From Adineta ricciae (Eukaryota; Rotifera; Eurotatoria; Adinetida; Adinetidae), in assembly GCA_905250025.1 (NCBI GenBank), contig CAJNOJ010000317.1, positions 1-64,000 on the forward strand: a DNA stretch of 64,000 nt, in the 5' to 3' direction. Under the pieces are notes generated by a model, which was given only the letters and a program-made list of their open reading frames with translations, searched no databases and was not told the DNA's origin. The first letter of the stretch is position 1. Each line of letters begins with the position of its first letter. Of this stretch, positions 11,999 through 20,721 are shown in pieces. Position numbers and translations under genes: made by a program.

Positions 11999-12884
11999 TT
12001 CACTTCATATGGAACTTAAGCTAAAATTTTATTTAATGCTTACGCCTATTTCTATTGCTTTCGTTTTCGCTGATTCAACTAATATACTATTTATCTTCTC
12101 TCTCTATGTATAAAGAAGAAAGTTTGTCTGTTTGTTTGCCGGTCCCTGTAATGGACACCATCACCAAAGTTTCCACGATGCTTTCCTCGGTTCATCTTGA
12201 GGATGGGTGAGAGTGAGTAGTGTTATGTATCTGAACGTATAAGGCTATACTATCGCCCTCAAAATGGAAAGAAAATATTGACAAAAGTCATAAACTTGTT
12301 TGAAACAAATTTTCTATAACTTAGATGTTCAAACAGCAATGTCGGACATTGATGATTTAGGCAGGAAAATGCACTTTCGGTTTAGTGGGACAATTGTGAG
12401 TCACATGTCATCCAAAGTCCGCAAAGAAAATCTAAACTTTTATTCTCTCAGTCTGATCTAGCAGAGTTTATACTTAGTCAATCATATTAGTAACGTATAC
12501 AAATGGACGATAGGTAACTGTTATGTTGAAAGCCTAACAAACTCTTTTCATCCATGAGATACAAAATGGCTAGAAAAGGGTCCATTTGTACATAGATCTT
12601 TCTGTAAAAACTGAATAGCTGTGGGAATATCTTGTGATTCGTTGGTAAAATATTTTTTGACAAAGATCGTACCTTTTCTTCGGAAAATCCTATTAGGATT
12701 CCTCAAATTCTTTTTTTTCTACAACATGAGATCGATGCTCATGAAAGTTCTCGAGATCTACACAGTTTACTTTGTAGTTCACAAGGATATGTTCGAACAT
12801 CTCTTTTGAGCTGAACTGAATTATGTAAACCTCAACTATGCACGTCTCCACTGTTCGTTCACTCGTGTATATATATCTATATCC
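11999..12884. other. 3' flank of polycystin copy 1, non-coding
   Basis: No credible gene. Contains GTTTGTCTGTTTGTTTG at about 12122, a string also seen at about 47296. The whole stretch is homologous to 29244-30113; up to about 12470 the match is almost perfect, then divergence rises to several percent. It ends at the LINE target site. Confidence 0.7.
12871..12884. repeat. LINE target-site duplication, left
   Basis: ATATATCTATATCC, repeated at 23636-23649 after the LINE poly(A). The uninterrupted site occurs once at 30100-30113. Confidence 0.9.
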
Positions 12885-13072
12885 ATTCCTCTCTCAGACG
12901 AGCCAGCGATCAGTCGCATTCTCTTTCGTCTATATAAGTTAATTCTATCGACTTTCGGTTCAAACAAAGAACCTTTTCTCTCTCTCTCTCGCCCTCCGGT
13001 GAATCCAATCAATCTCTACCAAGATCCACCAAGTCTTTTATACGCATCCAAAACAGGTTCTTGGCCAAGTTT

Positions 13073-14533
13073 ATGCCTCCAAAGGCAGGAGGTGAGCGCT
13101 CTCGCGCAGGAAAACAGCACCAAAGCCTAGACAATGGCCATCATCTCTTATCCGTCGCGCCCATTGTTTCCACTCCACAAATCAACCGACCAGTCAAAAG
13201 CACCATCCAACCAAAATTCACCATCGCTCCCCTCATCCTCGAAAACACAAATTTAAACAAGCTGCAGCTTAACGACATAATCAAGCAGCAAATGAGCGAC
13301 ATCAAGCTGAAAGACAGTCAACTCAGCCGCACAGGAACTTTCACGTTATATGCATACGACGTGAAATCCTTCAACCGGCTATTGAACGACTTCCAAGCTA
13401 TCCTCAACACAAATAATCAGCCTGCCGCTAAGCTGTTCGTGCCGCGATCGATTCAGCGGATCAAAGACACCGAAAAGGTGGCTTTCGTCAAGAGAGTCGA
13501 TCTCGAAATCCCCGAAGATCGCATCATGACAGCACTCAAGGAATTAGGACTTGAAGCGACGAATGTTACACGGTTAACAAACAAAGACGGCAACAATCCG
13601 ACACGAACAGTGAAAGTGATGTTCGCCGATGCTGAAAACCGAAATACATTTGTCCACACAGGTCTACAAGTGGATTCGATGCATTTTCCAGCCGAGCCAG
13701 CCACACAAAACACCAAGCCAGTGCAATGCTATATCTGTATGCAATACAACCATCTAGCTAAGTACTGCAAAACCAAAAAGCAGGTGTGTGCACGTTGCGG
13801 CGAAAACCACCGGCTGGACCAATGCACAGCGCCTACAGACACGTCCAAATGTTGCAACTGCAACGGCAACCATCTCGCCTCGTCTGTAGACTGCCCAAAA
13901 TATAAGGAGCAGGAGAAAAAAGCGCAAAACTTGGTCAACCAATATACCACAACACGTCAATCCAATGCATGGGCTCCGGCAATCCAGAGCGACACCGATT
14001 TTCCGCCTCTCCGGCAATCCGATCAACCACAGCAACAACATGTAACCAAGGACTTTCTCGACGAGATCATCACCATGCTTAGCAGCCATATGGAAAAGAT
14101 CATCGAAGAGACAACCAACCGACTATTCATCACTCTTCAACAAAAGGTCGAAAAACTGGAAAAGCTTATTACCTCCAGCGAAGCGACCACATCCAGCCCA
14201 ACAACTACTACAGATCAACCGACGACGACAAACCCAACAACCACCACAGATCAACTGACGACGACAAACACAACAACTAAGACTAAACAACAGACAGCGA
14301 CGACAAATTCGACTTCATCAAACGACAAGGCTACGACTGTTGTGCAAAGCAGCAATGTAGACGCCTCGAAAGAGAGTCAAACAGCTAAGGTAAGGCACAA
14401 CAAACAAAAGGACCCCGCAACGACCAACAAACAGAAAGAACCAGCGAAACGAAAACTCGCAGAAGCCAACAACTCTCTCGATGCTTCGACTGGCGAAAAC
14501 AAAGACCTAAAGATCTCCAACGACGATGATTAG
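13073..14533 (+). CDS. LINE ORF1: nucleic-acid-binding protein with three CCHC zinc knuckles
   Basis: The first ATG is at 13073 (an in-frame TTG lies 12 bases upstream); about 486 residues. The N-terminal third is basic and disordered. A region around residues 120-210 resembles the PRE/C2HC-associated domain of Jockey-type ORF1 proteins. It is followed by three knuckles: CYICMQYNHLAKYC, CARCGENHRLDQC and CCNCNGNHLASSVDC. The C-terminal third is Thr/Gln-rich with simple TTT/TTN repeats and a lysine-rich end. The protein packages element RNA as a chaperone. The stop overlaps the ORF2 start by 8 bases (ATGATTAG), suggesting coupled or reinitiated translation of ORF2. The frame is intact. Confidence 0.9.
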   Translation: MPPKAGGERSRAGKQHQSLDNGHHLLSVAPIVSTPQINRPVKSTIQPKFTIAPLILENTNLNKLQLNDIIKQQMSDIKLKDSQLSRTGTFTLYAYDVKSFNRLLNDFQAILNTNNQPAAKLFVPRSIQRIKDTEKVAFVKRVDLEIPEDRIMTALKELGLEATNVTRLTNKDGNNPTRTVKVMFADAENRNTFVHTGLQVDSMHFPAEPATQNTKPVQCYICMQYNHLAKYCKTKKQVCARCGENHRLDQCTAPTDTSKCCNCNGNHLASSVDCPKYKEQEKKAQNLVNQYTTTRQSNAWAPAIQSDTDFPPLRQSDQPQQQHVTKDFLDEIITMLSSHMEKIIEETTNRLFITLQQKVEKLEKLITSSEATTSSPTTTTDQPTTTNPTTTTDQLTTTNTTTKTKQQTATTNSTSSNDKATTVVQSSNVDASKESQTAKVRHNKQKDPATTNKQKEPAKRKLAEANNSLDASTGENKDLKISNDDD

Positions 14534-14998
14534 AGTGTGCCATATCAATGTCACCTCTATCACCAAACACCGCGATGAACTCTTGGCCAGATTCTCCCAA
14601 TACGACGTCATCTCCGTTAATGAAACTAACCTGAAGACTGAACGTCAGTTCGCTCTGAAAGGCTACAACATTTTCAGAAACGACCGAGTAGGGAAACCTG
14701 GTGGAGGAGTACTACTGGCAGTGAAGCAGCAAATCAAATGCCGAGAACTGATCTGCAAGACATCGCAAGAAAATGAACTGATAGCAGTCCAACTCGAAAC
14801 AAAAACATACAAATCCATGCTGATAGCGTCGATATATGTCCCTCCTCGAGCAAGACTAAACATCGACATTTTCCACGAGTTATACGGAATCAACAACGAC
14901 TGTATTATCGTTGGAGATCTGAATGCAGCACTCCTCCAGATGGGATCTAGAAGAACGAACGCAAAAGGCAAACAGCTCCAAGAACTGATCAACGAAGG
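14526..14998 (+). pseudogene. LINE ORF2, N-terminal part: AP-type endonuclease, interrupted
   Basis: ORF2 starts with the ATG overlapping the ORF1 stop. It encodes the front of an exonuclease-endonuclease-phosphatase fold: VCHINVTSI, the catalytic Glu in SVNETNLK, and GDLNA. The endonuclease nicks target DNA to start reverse transcription. The frame is cut after LQELINEG by the gypsy LTR; GAAGG at 14994-14998 is the duplicated target. Coding resumes in the same frame at 20722 once the insertion is ignored, so no other lesion is evident at the break. Confidence 0.9.
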
Positions 14999-15319
14999 TG
15001 TGACGATGTTATTTCTTGTATGAGGACAAGATCATATATATTTATTCAACTGTAAAACCGAGTTTATATAGTGATCAACTGATCCCTTGACATGGCTTTC
15101 TGGAAATTTACCAGATGACTGAGATCGAAAAGGATAAATCCATCATTTGAAATGAAGAAGAAAGGAGCAGAAAATTCGTCATATATACATATGTGTATGT
15201 GACGAGAGAGAAAGAGAACATGTATATGTATATGACAGGAAAGGAGAACCATCGTGCACATATGATCTATGTAGGGTAAAATCCTTATGATCACATCTGA
15301 TAAGATGTAGGTCATAACA
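14999..15319 (-). repeat. Gypsy 3' LTR
   Basis: 321 bp; in element orientation it starts TGTTATGACC and ends TCGTCACA. I saw no mismatch to 20396-20716. Confidence 0.95.
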
Positions 15320-15330
15320 TCTCCCCCTAA
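15320..15330 (-). other. Gypsy polypurine tract
   Basis: In element orientation TTAGGGGGAGA lies immediately before the 3' LTR, the expected position for the plus-strand primer. Confidence 0.8.
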
Positions 15331-15506
15331 CAACAAAGATGCGCATTCGGCGCATCAAGAATAAAACAGACCATCAAACAAAAGCCACTTGCGTTGCCAC
15401 ACCACAAATTCTTATTTGTATTCTATTGAAGAAGTTGCCACACCTCCTCACAATGAACCTGATTGCTACCGTTGATTATCATGTTGTAGTTAATTGTACA
15501 CAATGA

Positions 15507-18500
15507 TTACATTGCCCGCTCAACTAATGGTTTTAGTTGATTTATATGAGCCCATGTGGTTTTTTCTTCCCCATCCAGTTGAATTAAGTAGTGTTGTTCT
15601 CCTTTTTTGTCAATCACTTGCCATGGTCCTGTCCATCGTTCGTCAAGTTTTTGACGACTTGTACACACTTTAAGAAATACCAAGTCCCCAAGATCATATG
15701 AGGCGTCTTTGCGATTCTTGTTATACCGTTGTCTTGTTGTGTTTTGGTGACGACGTATAGCAACACGAGCTGCATTCATAAGAATACGACGTGTCTTTCG
15801 TAGATATTCATAAAACTCATTTGGTTTGGTAAAAGTAATATCTCGTGAATTAGAGTCAAATGGACTTTTCTGTTTTCTACCGAATGCGAGTTCATACGGT
15901 GGATAACCTGTTGTACTATGTATGCCGGTGTTATAGGCATAAACTATTGATTGAAGGTATTCATCCCAATCGCTCGTATTCTCATTGTAATACTTCGCCA
16001 ACTGCGTACAAAACGTAGCGTTGAAACGCTCTACTTGTCCGTTGGTGGCTGGATGATATACAGCAGAAAACGCGTGATTTATGTTCATAGATTGTGCGAT
16101 CGTTTCCATTAGTGCATTATTAAAATGCACTCCATTGTCGGTAATTATCCGTTCCGGCGCTCCATGTACTAGGATGAAATCATTGACGATGAATTCGGCA
16201 GTGGTTATGGCGGTGTTATCCGATGTTGCTCTTGCCATTACATATTTGGACAAATTGTCTGTCAGTACAATCACATACCGATTACCTTGCGATGACGTAG
16301 GAACTGGCCCCCAAAAATCCATATGCATTACCTGAAACACTTCCGCTGGCGGTTCAAAGGATCTGAGATGACCTTCAGGTTTACTCCGAACGATATTGAA
16401 CTGCGAACACAACCTACACGATGATATATAGTGTTCGATTGATTGACGCATATTTGGCCACCAAAATTTTGTTCTAACTTTATGCAGTGTCCTCCCAACT
16501 CCAAAATGTCCACTCATTGGGTGGTCATGATACAACTTGAGCATGTCACCGACCAGAGATTTGGGTAGGTATAAAACTCTACTTTTCACGCCAGTTTTTT
16601 TCTTCACAACTAAACGATATAATAATTCATTGTGAATGATAAAATTGTCGGTTGGTTTCTTTGCTCGAATCTTTGATATTATCAATTGGATATTCTCGTC
16701 GTTGATTTGTTCAACCTTGATGTTCTCAACGCTCAAATCGTTTATAGGTTTGTTCAACTTTACTACTGATCTTGCCATGTTGGTTGTGTCTATAGTTGGA
16801 TTTGGTTTTGATATATTGTTTTGCCCATCTGCACGTGTCATTGATCTTGTTATGGCATTGAGTTTTGTATTATCGGAGTTTGTTTCATCTATATCACATC
16901 GAGTAAGATAATCCGGTCCCGCATTATCAATGCCACGTCGGTACTTTATTTCATTAATCTGCGGCAGCAAATCCTGCAGTTTTAGCAACCAACTATCGAT
17001 TCGTTTATTTCCATAGGTTTTCTTCTTGTGCATATTCGCTAATGGTTTGTGGTCTGTCTCAATGATTAACTCACTATCACCGATATAGTTTCTTAATTCG
17101 GACAAACACCAATATATTGCTAGAGCTTCACGTTCCGTTGCCGAGTATCTTCTCTCTGTGTCACTTAATAACCTTGATTTATAATAACATATTTTCAATC
17201 CATTGACTGTATGCTGTTTGAGAATACCAGCAATTCTGATATCACTAGCATCTGTTGAAAGTATGAATGGTACTGATCGATCTGGGAAGTCAAGAAACAG
17301 AGGTGCCGTGGTTAGAATCGTTTTAAATTCATTAAACGCATGTTGCTGCTCATCACCCCATCGGAATTCATTGCGTTTCGTTCTTGTTTTGTTAGTAACC
17401 TGATGGATTGGAGCGGCGATCCGTGCAAAATCATGTATAAATTTTCGGTAATAATTAATTTTACCTATAAACTTGTTTGCTTGAGAAAGGGTTTTCGGTG
17501 GGGCCATATCGACTACCGCTTTGATTTTTTCTGGTGATGGTTTTACCATTTCGCCAGTAACAATATGACTTAGAAATTCGACCGTTTCTACTGCTATGAA
17601 GCATTTGGGTGGTGATACCTGGAAGTTTACTTGGTGCAATGTTGAGATGACATCGTCAACGTGTTTTTTATGTTCTTCTATTGTTTTGGAAAAAACCAAA
17701 ATATCATCCAGATAAACCACCACATAATCCCAACGCCCATTCGCTAATAACTCGTTCATCACTCGTTGAAAGGTGGGAGGCGCATTCATGAGTCCCTGAG
17801 CTAAAACCGTAAATTCGTACAAGCCATCTTGAGTTATTATTGCCGTTTTAGGGATATCAGACTCCTGTATTGGTATCTGAAAATATCCGGAACGTAAGTC
17901 GAGTTTTGTAAAGTACTTATGTCCAGCCAATCGGTGTAACATTTCTTCCGCAGATGGCTGTGGATAGGAATCCTTTTTGCTAATTGCATTCAATCGTCGA
18001 AAATCAACCAAGAATCGATAACTACCATCCGGTTTCTGCTTTAGCAACGCTGGTGATGACCAGGGAGATGTAGATTTCCGTAAAATTCCTTGATCCACTA
18101 GTTTTCCTATCTCTTCATGCATTGTCTTTCGCTGTTGAACCGTTTTGTAATATGGTCTGGTGCTGATTGGCGGATGGTCACCTGTGTTGATGGTGTGATG
18201 GATTCTGGTATTTGCTTTAGTCATTTTGGAGGTGTCGAATGATCTTCTATTTCGCTGTAAGATCTCCAAGAAATCTTTCCGGTGTTGTAAATCGTGGATG
18301 TGATTCACTAATCCTTCCAGTACTTTATCAAGTGACGGTGAATCATGCTTATTTTGCTGATCTAACGTTATCATGTGCACCTTCTTGGTTTCCGGAGTAG
18401 TAAAGAATTCATCGAAGGTATTAAACTTGTAAGTCAAGTCGTCCTGTGATTGATATGTTATAATACCTAGCTTAGTATTTTTCGTCAATCTGTGAACGTT

Positions 18501-19148
18501 TTTGCTGCAGTTAGAAACAAGCATATAAAATGTGAAATCTTTTATTTCAACCAAAGCATCCGGAACTTCAATTTTTAATTTTGAGCATGTTTTGTAATTC
18601 GATAAAAAAGAAACGATCATAGCATTAGAAATTGGCACTTGCATTTTTACCATATGTTCATGGTGCGGTAGTAACTCAACATCGGTAGCAACACAAGCAT
18701 CAATTGAGCCATTTTCCAGAAAAGGTACGCTAACCATTTCCGATTGTCTAATATTCATCTCCACTTGCCGCTGCCCCACATTCACGTTGACGTTATTCAA
18801 TGTGCACCAATCCAATCCTAGTATGACTTCTGCACCTAGTGCTTCGACCACGAGAAATGATATCATAGTTTTGATATTCTTAACCATGATGTCCAATTCG
18901 ACTATGCCATTGACCAAAATTCTGGTTTTCCCATCTCCTAATGTAGCAACTGCTCGACTTGGTTTACTCTCCGTATTTGGAATGCGATTTAGTGCTGCTT
19001 GTGATATCAATGATGTGGTTGCACCCGTATCTATCATTGCCTGCATTGGTTGACTATTAACGAGGATATGGATGACGATTAACGATGGATATGTATGCTT
19101 GTAGAGAGTGTGACCATCGTACACACTCCCTAGTAGTTTTTTGGACAT
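15507..19148 (-). CDS. pol: Gypsy Pol polyprotein: protease, reverse transcriptase, RNase H, integrase
   Basis: An open frame of 1213 residues. Order: aspartic protease (AMIDTGATTSLIS, residues 35-47), reverse transcriptase with YLDDILVF, RNase H beginning LSTDASD, then integrase with an HHCC zinc-binding module (H..H..CRLC), the DDE core (MDFWGPV, TDNGVHF, NGQVERFNATF) and a GPY/F-like end near WTGPWQV. PR-RT-RH-IN order places it in Ty3/gypsy. The first ATG (19148) lies inside the end of gag in the -1 frame; a slippery AAAAAAC overlaps both, so Pol is probably made by ribosomal frameshifting and not by separate initiation. No stop interrupts the frame. Confidence 0.95.
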   Translation of the reverse strand: MSKKLLGSVYDGHTLYKHTYPSLIVIHILVNSQPMQAMIDTGATTSLISQAALNRIPNTESKPSRAVATLGDGKTRILVNGIVELDIMVKNIKTMISFLVVEALGAEVILGLDWCTLNNVNVNVGQRQVEMNIRQSEMVSVPFLENGSIDACVATDVELLPHHEHMVKMQVPISNAMIVSFLSNYKTCSKLKIEVPDALVEIKDFTFYMLVSNCSKNVHRLTKNTKLGIITYQSQDDLTYKFNTFDEFFTTPETKKVHMITLDQQNKHDSPSLDKVLEGLVNHIHDLQHRKDFLEILQRNRRSFDTSKMTKANTRIHHTINTGDHPPISTRPYYKTVQQRKTMHEEIGKLVDQGILRKSTSPWSSPALLKQKPDGSYRFLVDFRRLNAISKKDSYPQPSAEEMLHRLAGHKYFTKLDLRSGYFQIPIQESDIPKTAIITQDGLYEFTVLAQGLMNAPPTFQRVMNELLANGRWDYVVVYLDDILVFSKTIEEHKKHVDDVISTLHQVNFQVSPPKCFIAVETVEFLSHIVTGEMVKPSPEKIKAVVDMAPPKTLSQANKFIGKINYYRKFIHDFARIAAPIHQVTNKTRTKRNEFRWGDEQQHAFNEFKTILTTAPLFLDFPDRSVPFILSTDASDIRIAGILKQHTVNGLKICYYKSRLLSDTERRYSATEREALAIYWCLSELRNYIGDSELIIETDHKPLANMHKKKTYGNKRIDSWLLKLQDLLPQINEIKYRRGIDNAGPDYLTRCDIDETNSDNTKLNAITRSMTRADGQNNISKPNPTIDTTNMARSVVKLNKPINDLSVENIKVEQINDENIQLIISKIRAKKPTDNFIIHNELLYRLVVKKKTGVKSRVLYLPKSLVGDMLKLYHDHPMSGHFGVGRTLHKVRTKFWWPNMRQSIEHYISSCRLCSQFNIVRSKPEGHLRSFEPPAEVFQVMHMDFWGPVPTSSQGNRYVIVLTDNLSKYVMARATSDNTAITTAEFIVNDFILVHGAPERIITDNGVHFNNALMETIAQSMNINHAFSAVYHPATNGQVERFNATFCTQLAKYYNENTSDWDEYLQSIVYAYNTGIHSTTGYPPYELAFGRKQKSPFDSNSRDITFTKPNEFYEYLRKTRRILMNAARVAIRRHQNTTRQRYNKNRKDASYDLGDLVFLKVCTSRQKLDERWTGPWQVIDKKGEQHYLIQLDGEEKTTWAHINQLKPLVERAM

Positions 19149-20332
19149 TCAGACCTATAGTGATCCATGTCACCACACGTCCAGCATCCTTCGTACGTCT
19201 TTCTGTTGTGCTGTGTTTTGCTAGAGTCAGCTCGTTGGTAGTGAGTGAGATTCTGCTGTGATTGCTGTTGCTGTTGTTGATTTGGACTTTCTCCACCCTC
19301 TTGCTGTTTTGTTACAGCAGGTTGTTCTGTAGTTCTATTGAAGAAACTCTTTCGCCGGCTAGTAAATGTACCTGTTTGCTGCTGTTGCTTTTCCCCTTTC
19401 CATTTTTCATACTTAATTAGTGCTTGAAGAAATTCCTCGGTAGTATTGGGGTTCTTCAAGTCCATATGTAATCGAGTGTCTGTGTCAAGACCCTTACCAA
19501 GATGCTTGATTCGCATCATCTCATCCATATTTTTGTCAACTTTCGAACACAGTTTGAGGGTTTGATGACAATAATCAATGGCCGGTTCATCATTTCTTCT
19601 TCGTCGATTGTGTAGCTTTTGTTGCAACTCGAATTGATCAGTTCCAGTGATGAGTTTGAAGTACGTACTCAACTTCATTTTTAATGTTTCCCAATCTTTG
19701 ATTGTATCTTTTTGAGTGTCGTACCATAATTTAGCATTATCGGCTAAGAGCCCAACAGCGATTGAAAAACGCTGAGCACCTTCCAATGCGAGATCATCAC
19801 ATTTACCTTCGAAATCTTCGATCCAATCGGAGATTTCTTGTGATGTTGAACCCGAAAATGCTTTTGAATCGAGTAATTGTTTAATTCGCTTAGATTGTAT
19901 TTGTTTAGTTGTTTGTTCCTTCACTCCCTGGTCCACCGCACTGATGCTGTTCGAAATCGGCGAGCTTTTTCCATTTTTGTCAATATCTTCGTTCATTTGA
20001 CTGTGTCGCATCGTTGTAATTGTTTCGTGAAGGTAACTGATAGTCGACTGTTGTAGGGCCATCTCCTGTCTTAACTGTTGGTTCTCTTCCAGTATTCGAT
20101 CTTGTTTGATCAATAACTGATGCATCATTTCCGTCATGCCCATTGGCTGCTGTTGAAGCTCAGTTACTGAATCCTGCTCAGCTTTAGCTTCCTCGACTTG
20201 TTTGAATTCCAACAAATCTTGGCTTACAGAATTTGATCCCTGACTCATTTTCTGCTGATCATCAGTTAGTAGCTTGAACCCTTGGCTGTTAGCGACGCTA
20301 CGAGTGTAATGCTGCTTCTTGTTCTCTGCCAT
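19130..20332 (-). CDS. gag: Gypsy Gag with CCHC zinc knuckle
   Basis: An open frame of 400 residues from an ATG at 20332. The N-terminal part is Gln/Glu-rich and probably coiled (residues 50-110). The central part matches retrotransposon gag capsid proteins (WIEDFEGKCDDLALEG, LLADNAKLWYDTQ). A Gln-rich linker follows, then a nucleocapsid knuckle CWTCGDMDHYRSEC at the very end. It forms the particle that packages element RNA. The stop TAG is at 19132-19130, overlapping pol by 19 bases. Confidence 0.93.
   Translation of the reverse strand: MAENKKQHYTRSVANSQGFKLLTDDQQKMSQGSNSVSQDLLEFKQVEEAKAEQDSVTELQQQPMGMTEMMHQLLIKQDRILEENQQLRQEMALQQSTISYLHETITTMRHSQMNEDIDKNGKSSPISNSISAVDQGVKEQTTKQIQSKRIKQLLDSKAFSGSTSQEISDWIEDFEGKCDDLALEGAQRFSIAVGLLADNAKLWYDTQKDTIKDWETLKMKLSTYFKLITGTDQFELQQKLHNRRRRNDEPAIDYCHQTLKLCSKVDKNMDEMMRIKHLGKGLDTDTRLHMDLKNPNTTEEFLQALIKYEKWKGEKQQQQTGTFTSRRKSFFNRTTEQPAVTKQQEGGESPNQQQQQQSQQNLTHYQRADSSKTQHNRKTYEGCWTCGDMDHYRSECPKNY
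19136..19142 (-). promoter_or_regulatory. Putative -1 ribosomal frameshift site A AAA AAC
   Basis: In gag frame the bases read CCA AAA AAC TAC TAG. The heptamer A_AAA_AAC is in the correct X_XXY_YYZ register, 3 bases before the gag stop codon, and pol is in the -1 frame. This is the canonical arrangement for gag-pol frameshifting. Confidence 0.85.
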
Positions 20333-20380
20333 TTCGAGTTCCCGGATCGTTTACTGTGTAGTTGGCTTGTCAGTAAGAAC

Positions 20381-20393
20381 GGCCAGTGCACCA
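20381..20393 (-). other. Gypsy primer-binding site
   Basis: TGGTGCACTGGCC in element orientation begins two bases after the 5' LTR. It starts with TGG, complementary to a tRNA 3' CCA end. The tRNA is not assigned. Confidence 0.65.
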
Positions 20394-20395
20394 CT

Positions 20396-20716
20396 TGTGA
20401 CGATGTTATTTCTTGTATGAGGACAAGATCATATATATTTATTCAACTGTAAAACCGAGTTTATATAGTGATCAACTGATCCCTTGACATGGCTTTCTGG
20501 AAATTTACCAGATGACTGAGATCGAAAAGGATAAATCCATCATTTGAAATGAAGAAGAAAGGAGCAGAAAATTCGTCATATATACATATGTGTATGTGAC
20601 GAGAGAGAAAGAGAACATGTATATGTATATGACAGGAAAGGAGAACCATCGTGCACATATGATCTATGTAGGGTAAAATCCTTATGATCACATCTGATAA
20701 GATGTAGGTCATAACA
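20396..20716 (-). repeat. Gypsy 5' LTR
   Basis: 321 bp, apparently identical to 14999-15319. It should hold the promoter in element orientation. Confidence 0.95.
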
Positions 20717-20721
20717 GAAGG

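Larger units (their letters stand above)
14999..20716 (-). mobile_element. Full-length Ty3/gypsy LTR retrotransposon nested in LINE ORF2
   Basis: A 5,718-bp element on the minus strand: 321-bp LTRs at both ends, TG...CA termini, 5-bp target duplication GAAGG (14994-14998 and 20717-20721), primer-binding site, gag, pol and polypurine tract. The two LTRs look identical by eye and both frames are open, so the insertion is recent. No envelope-like gene is present. It is younger than the LINE. Confidence 0.96.

Noticed and set aside
13453..14089. Antisense open frames opposite LINE ORF1
   Set aside because: They mirror the C-ending codon bias of ORF1 and carry no motif.
15064..15336. 90-residue minus-strand frame (and its twin at 20461-20754)
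   Set aside because: Both lie within the LTRs and are duplicated only because the LTRs are; no function is implied.
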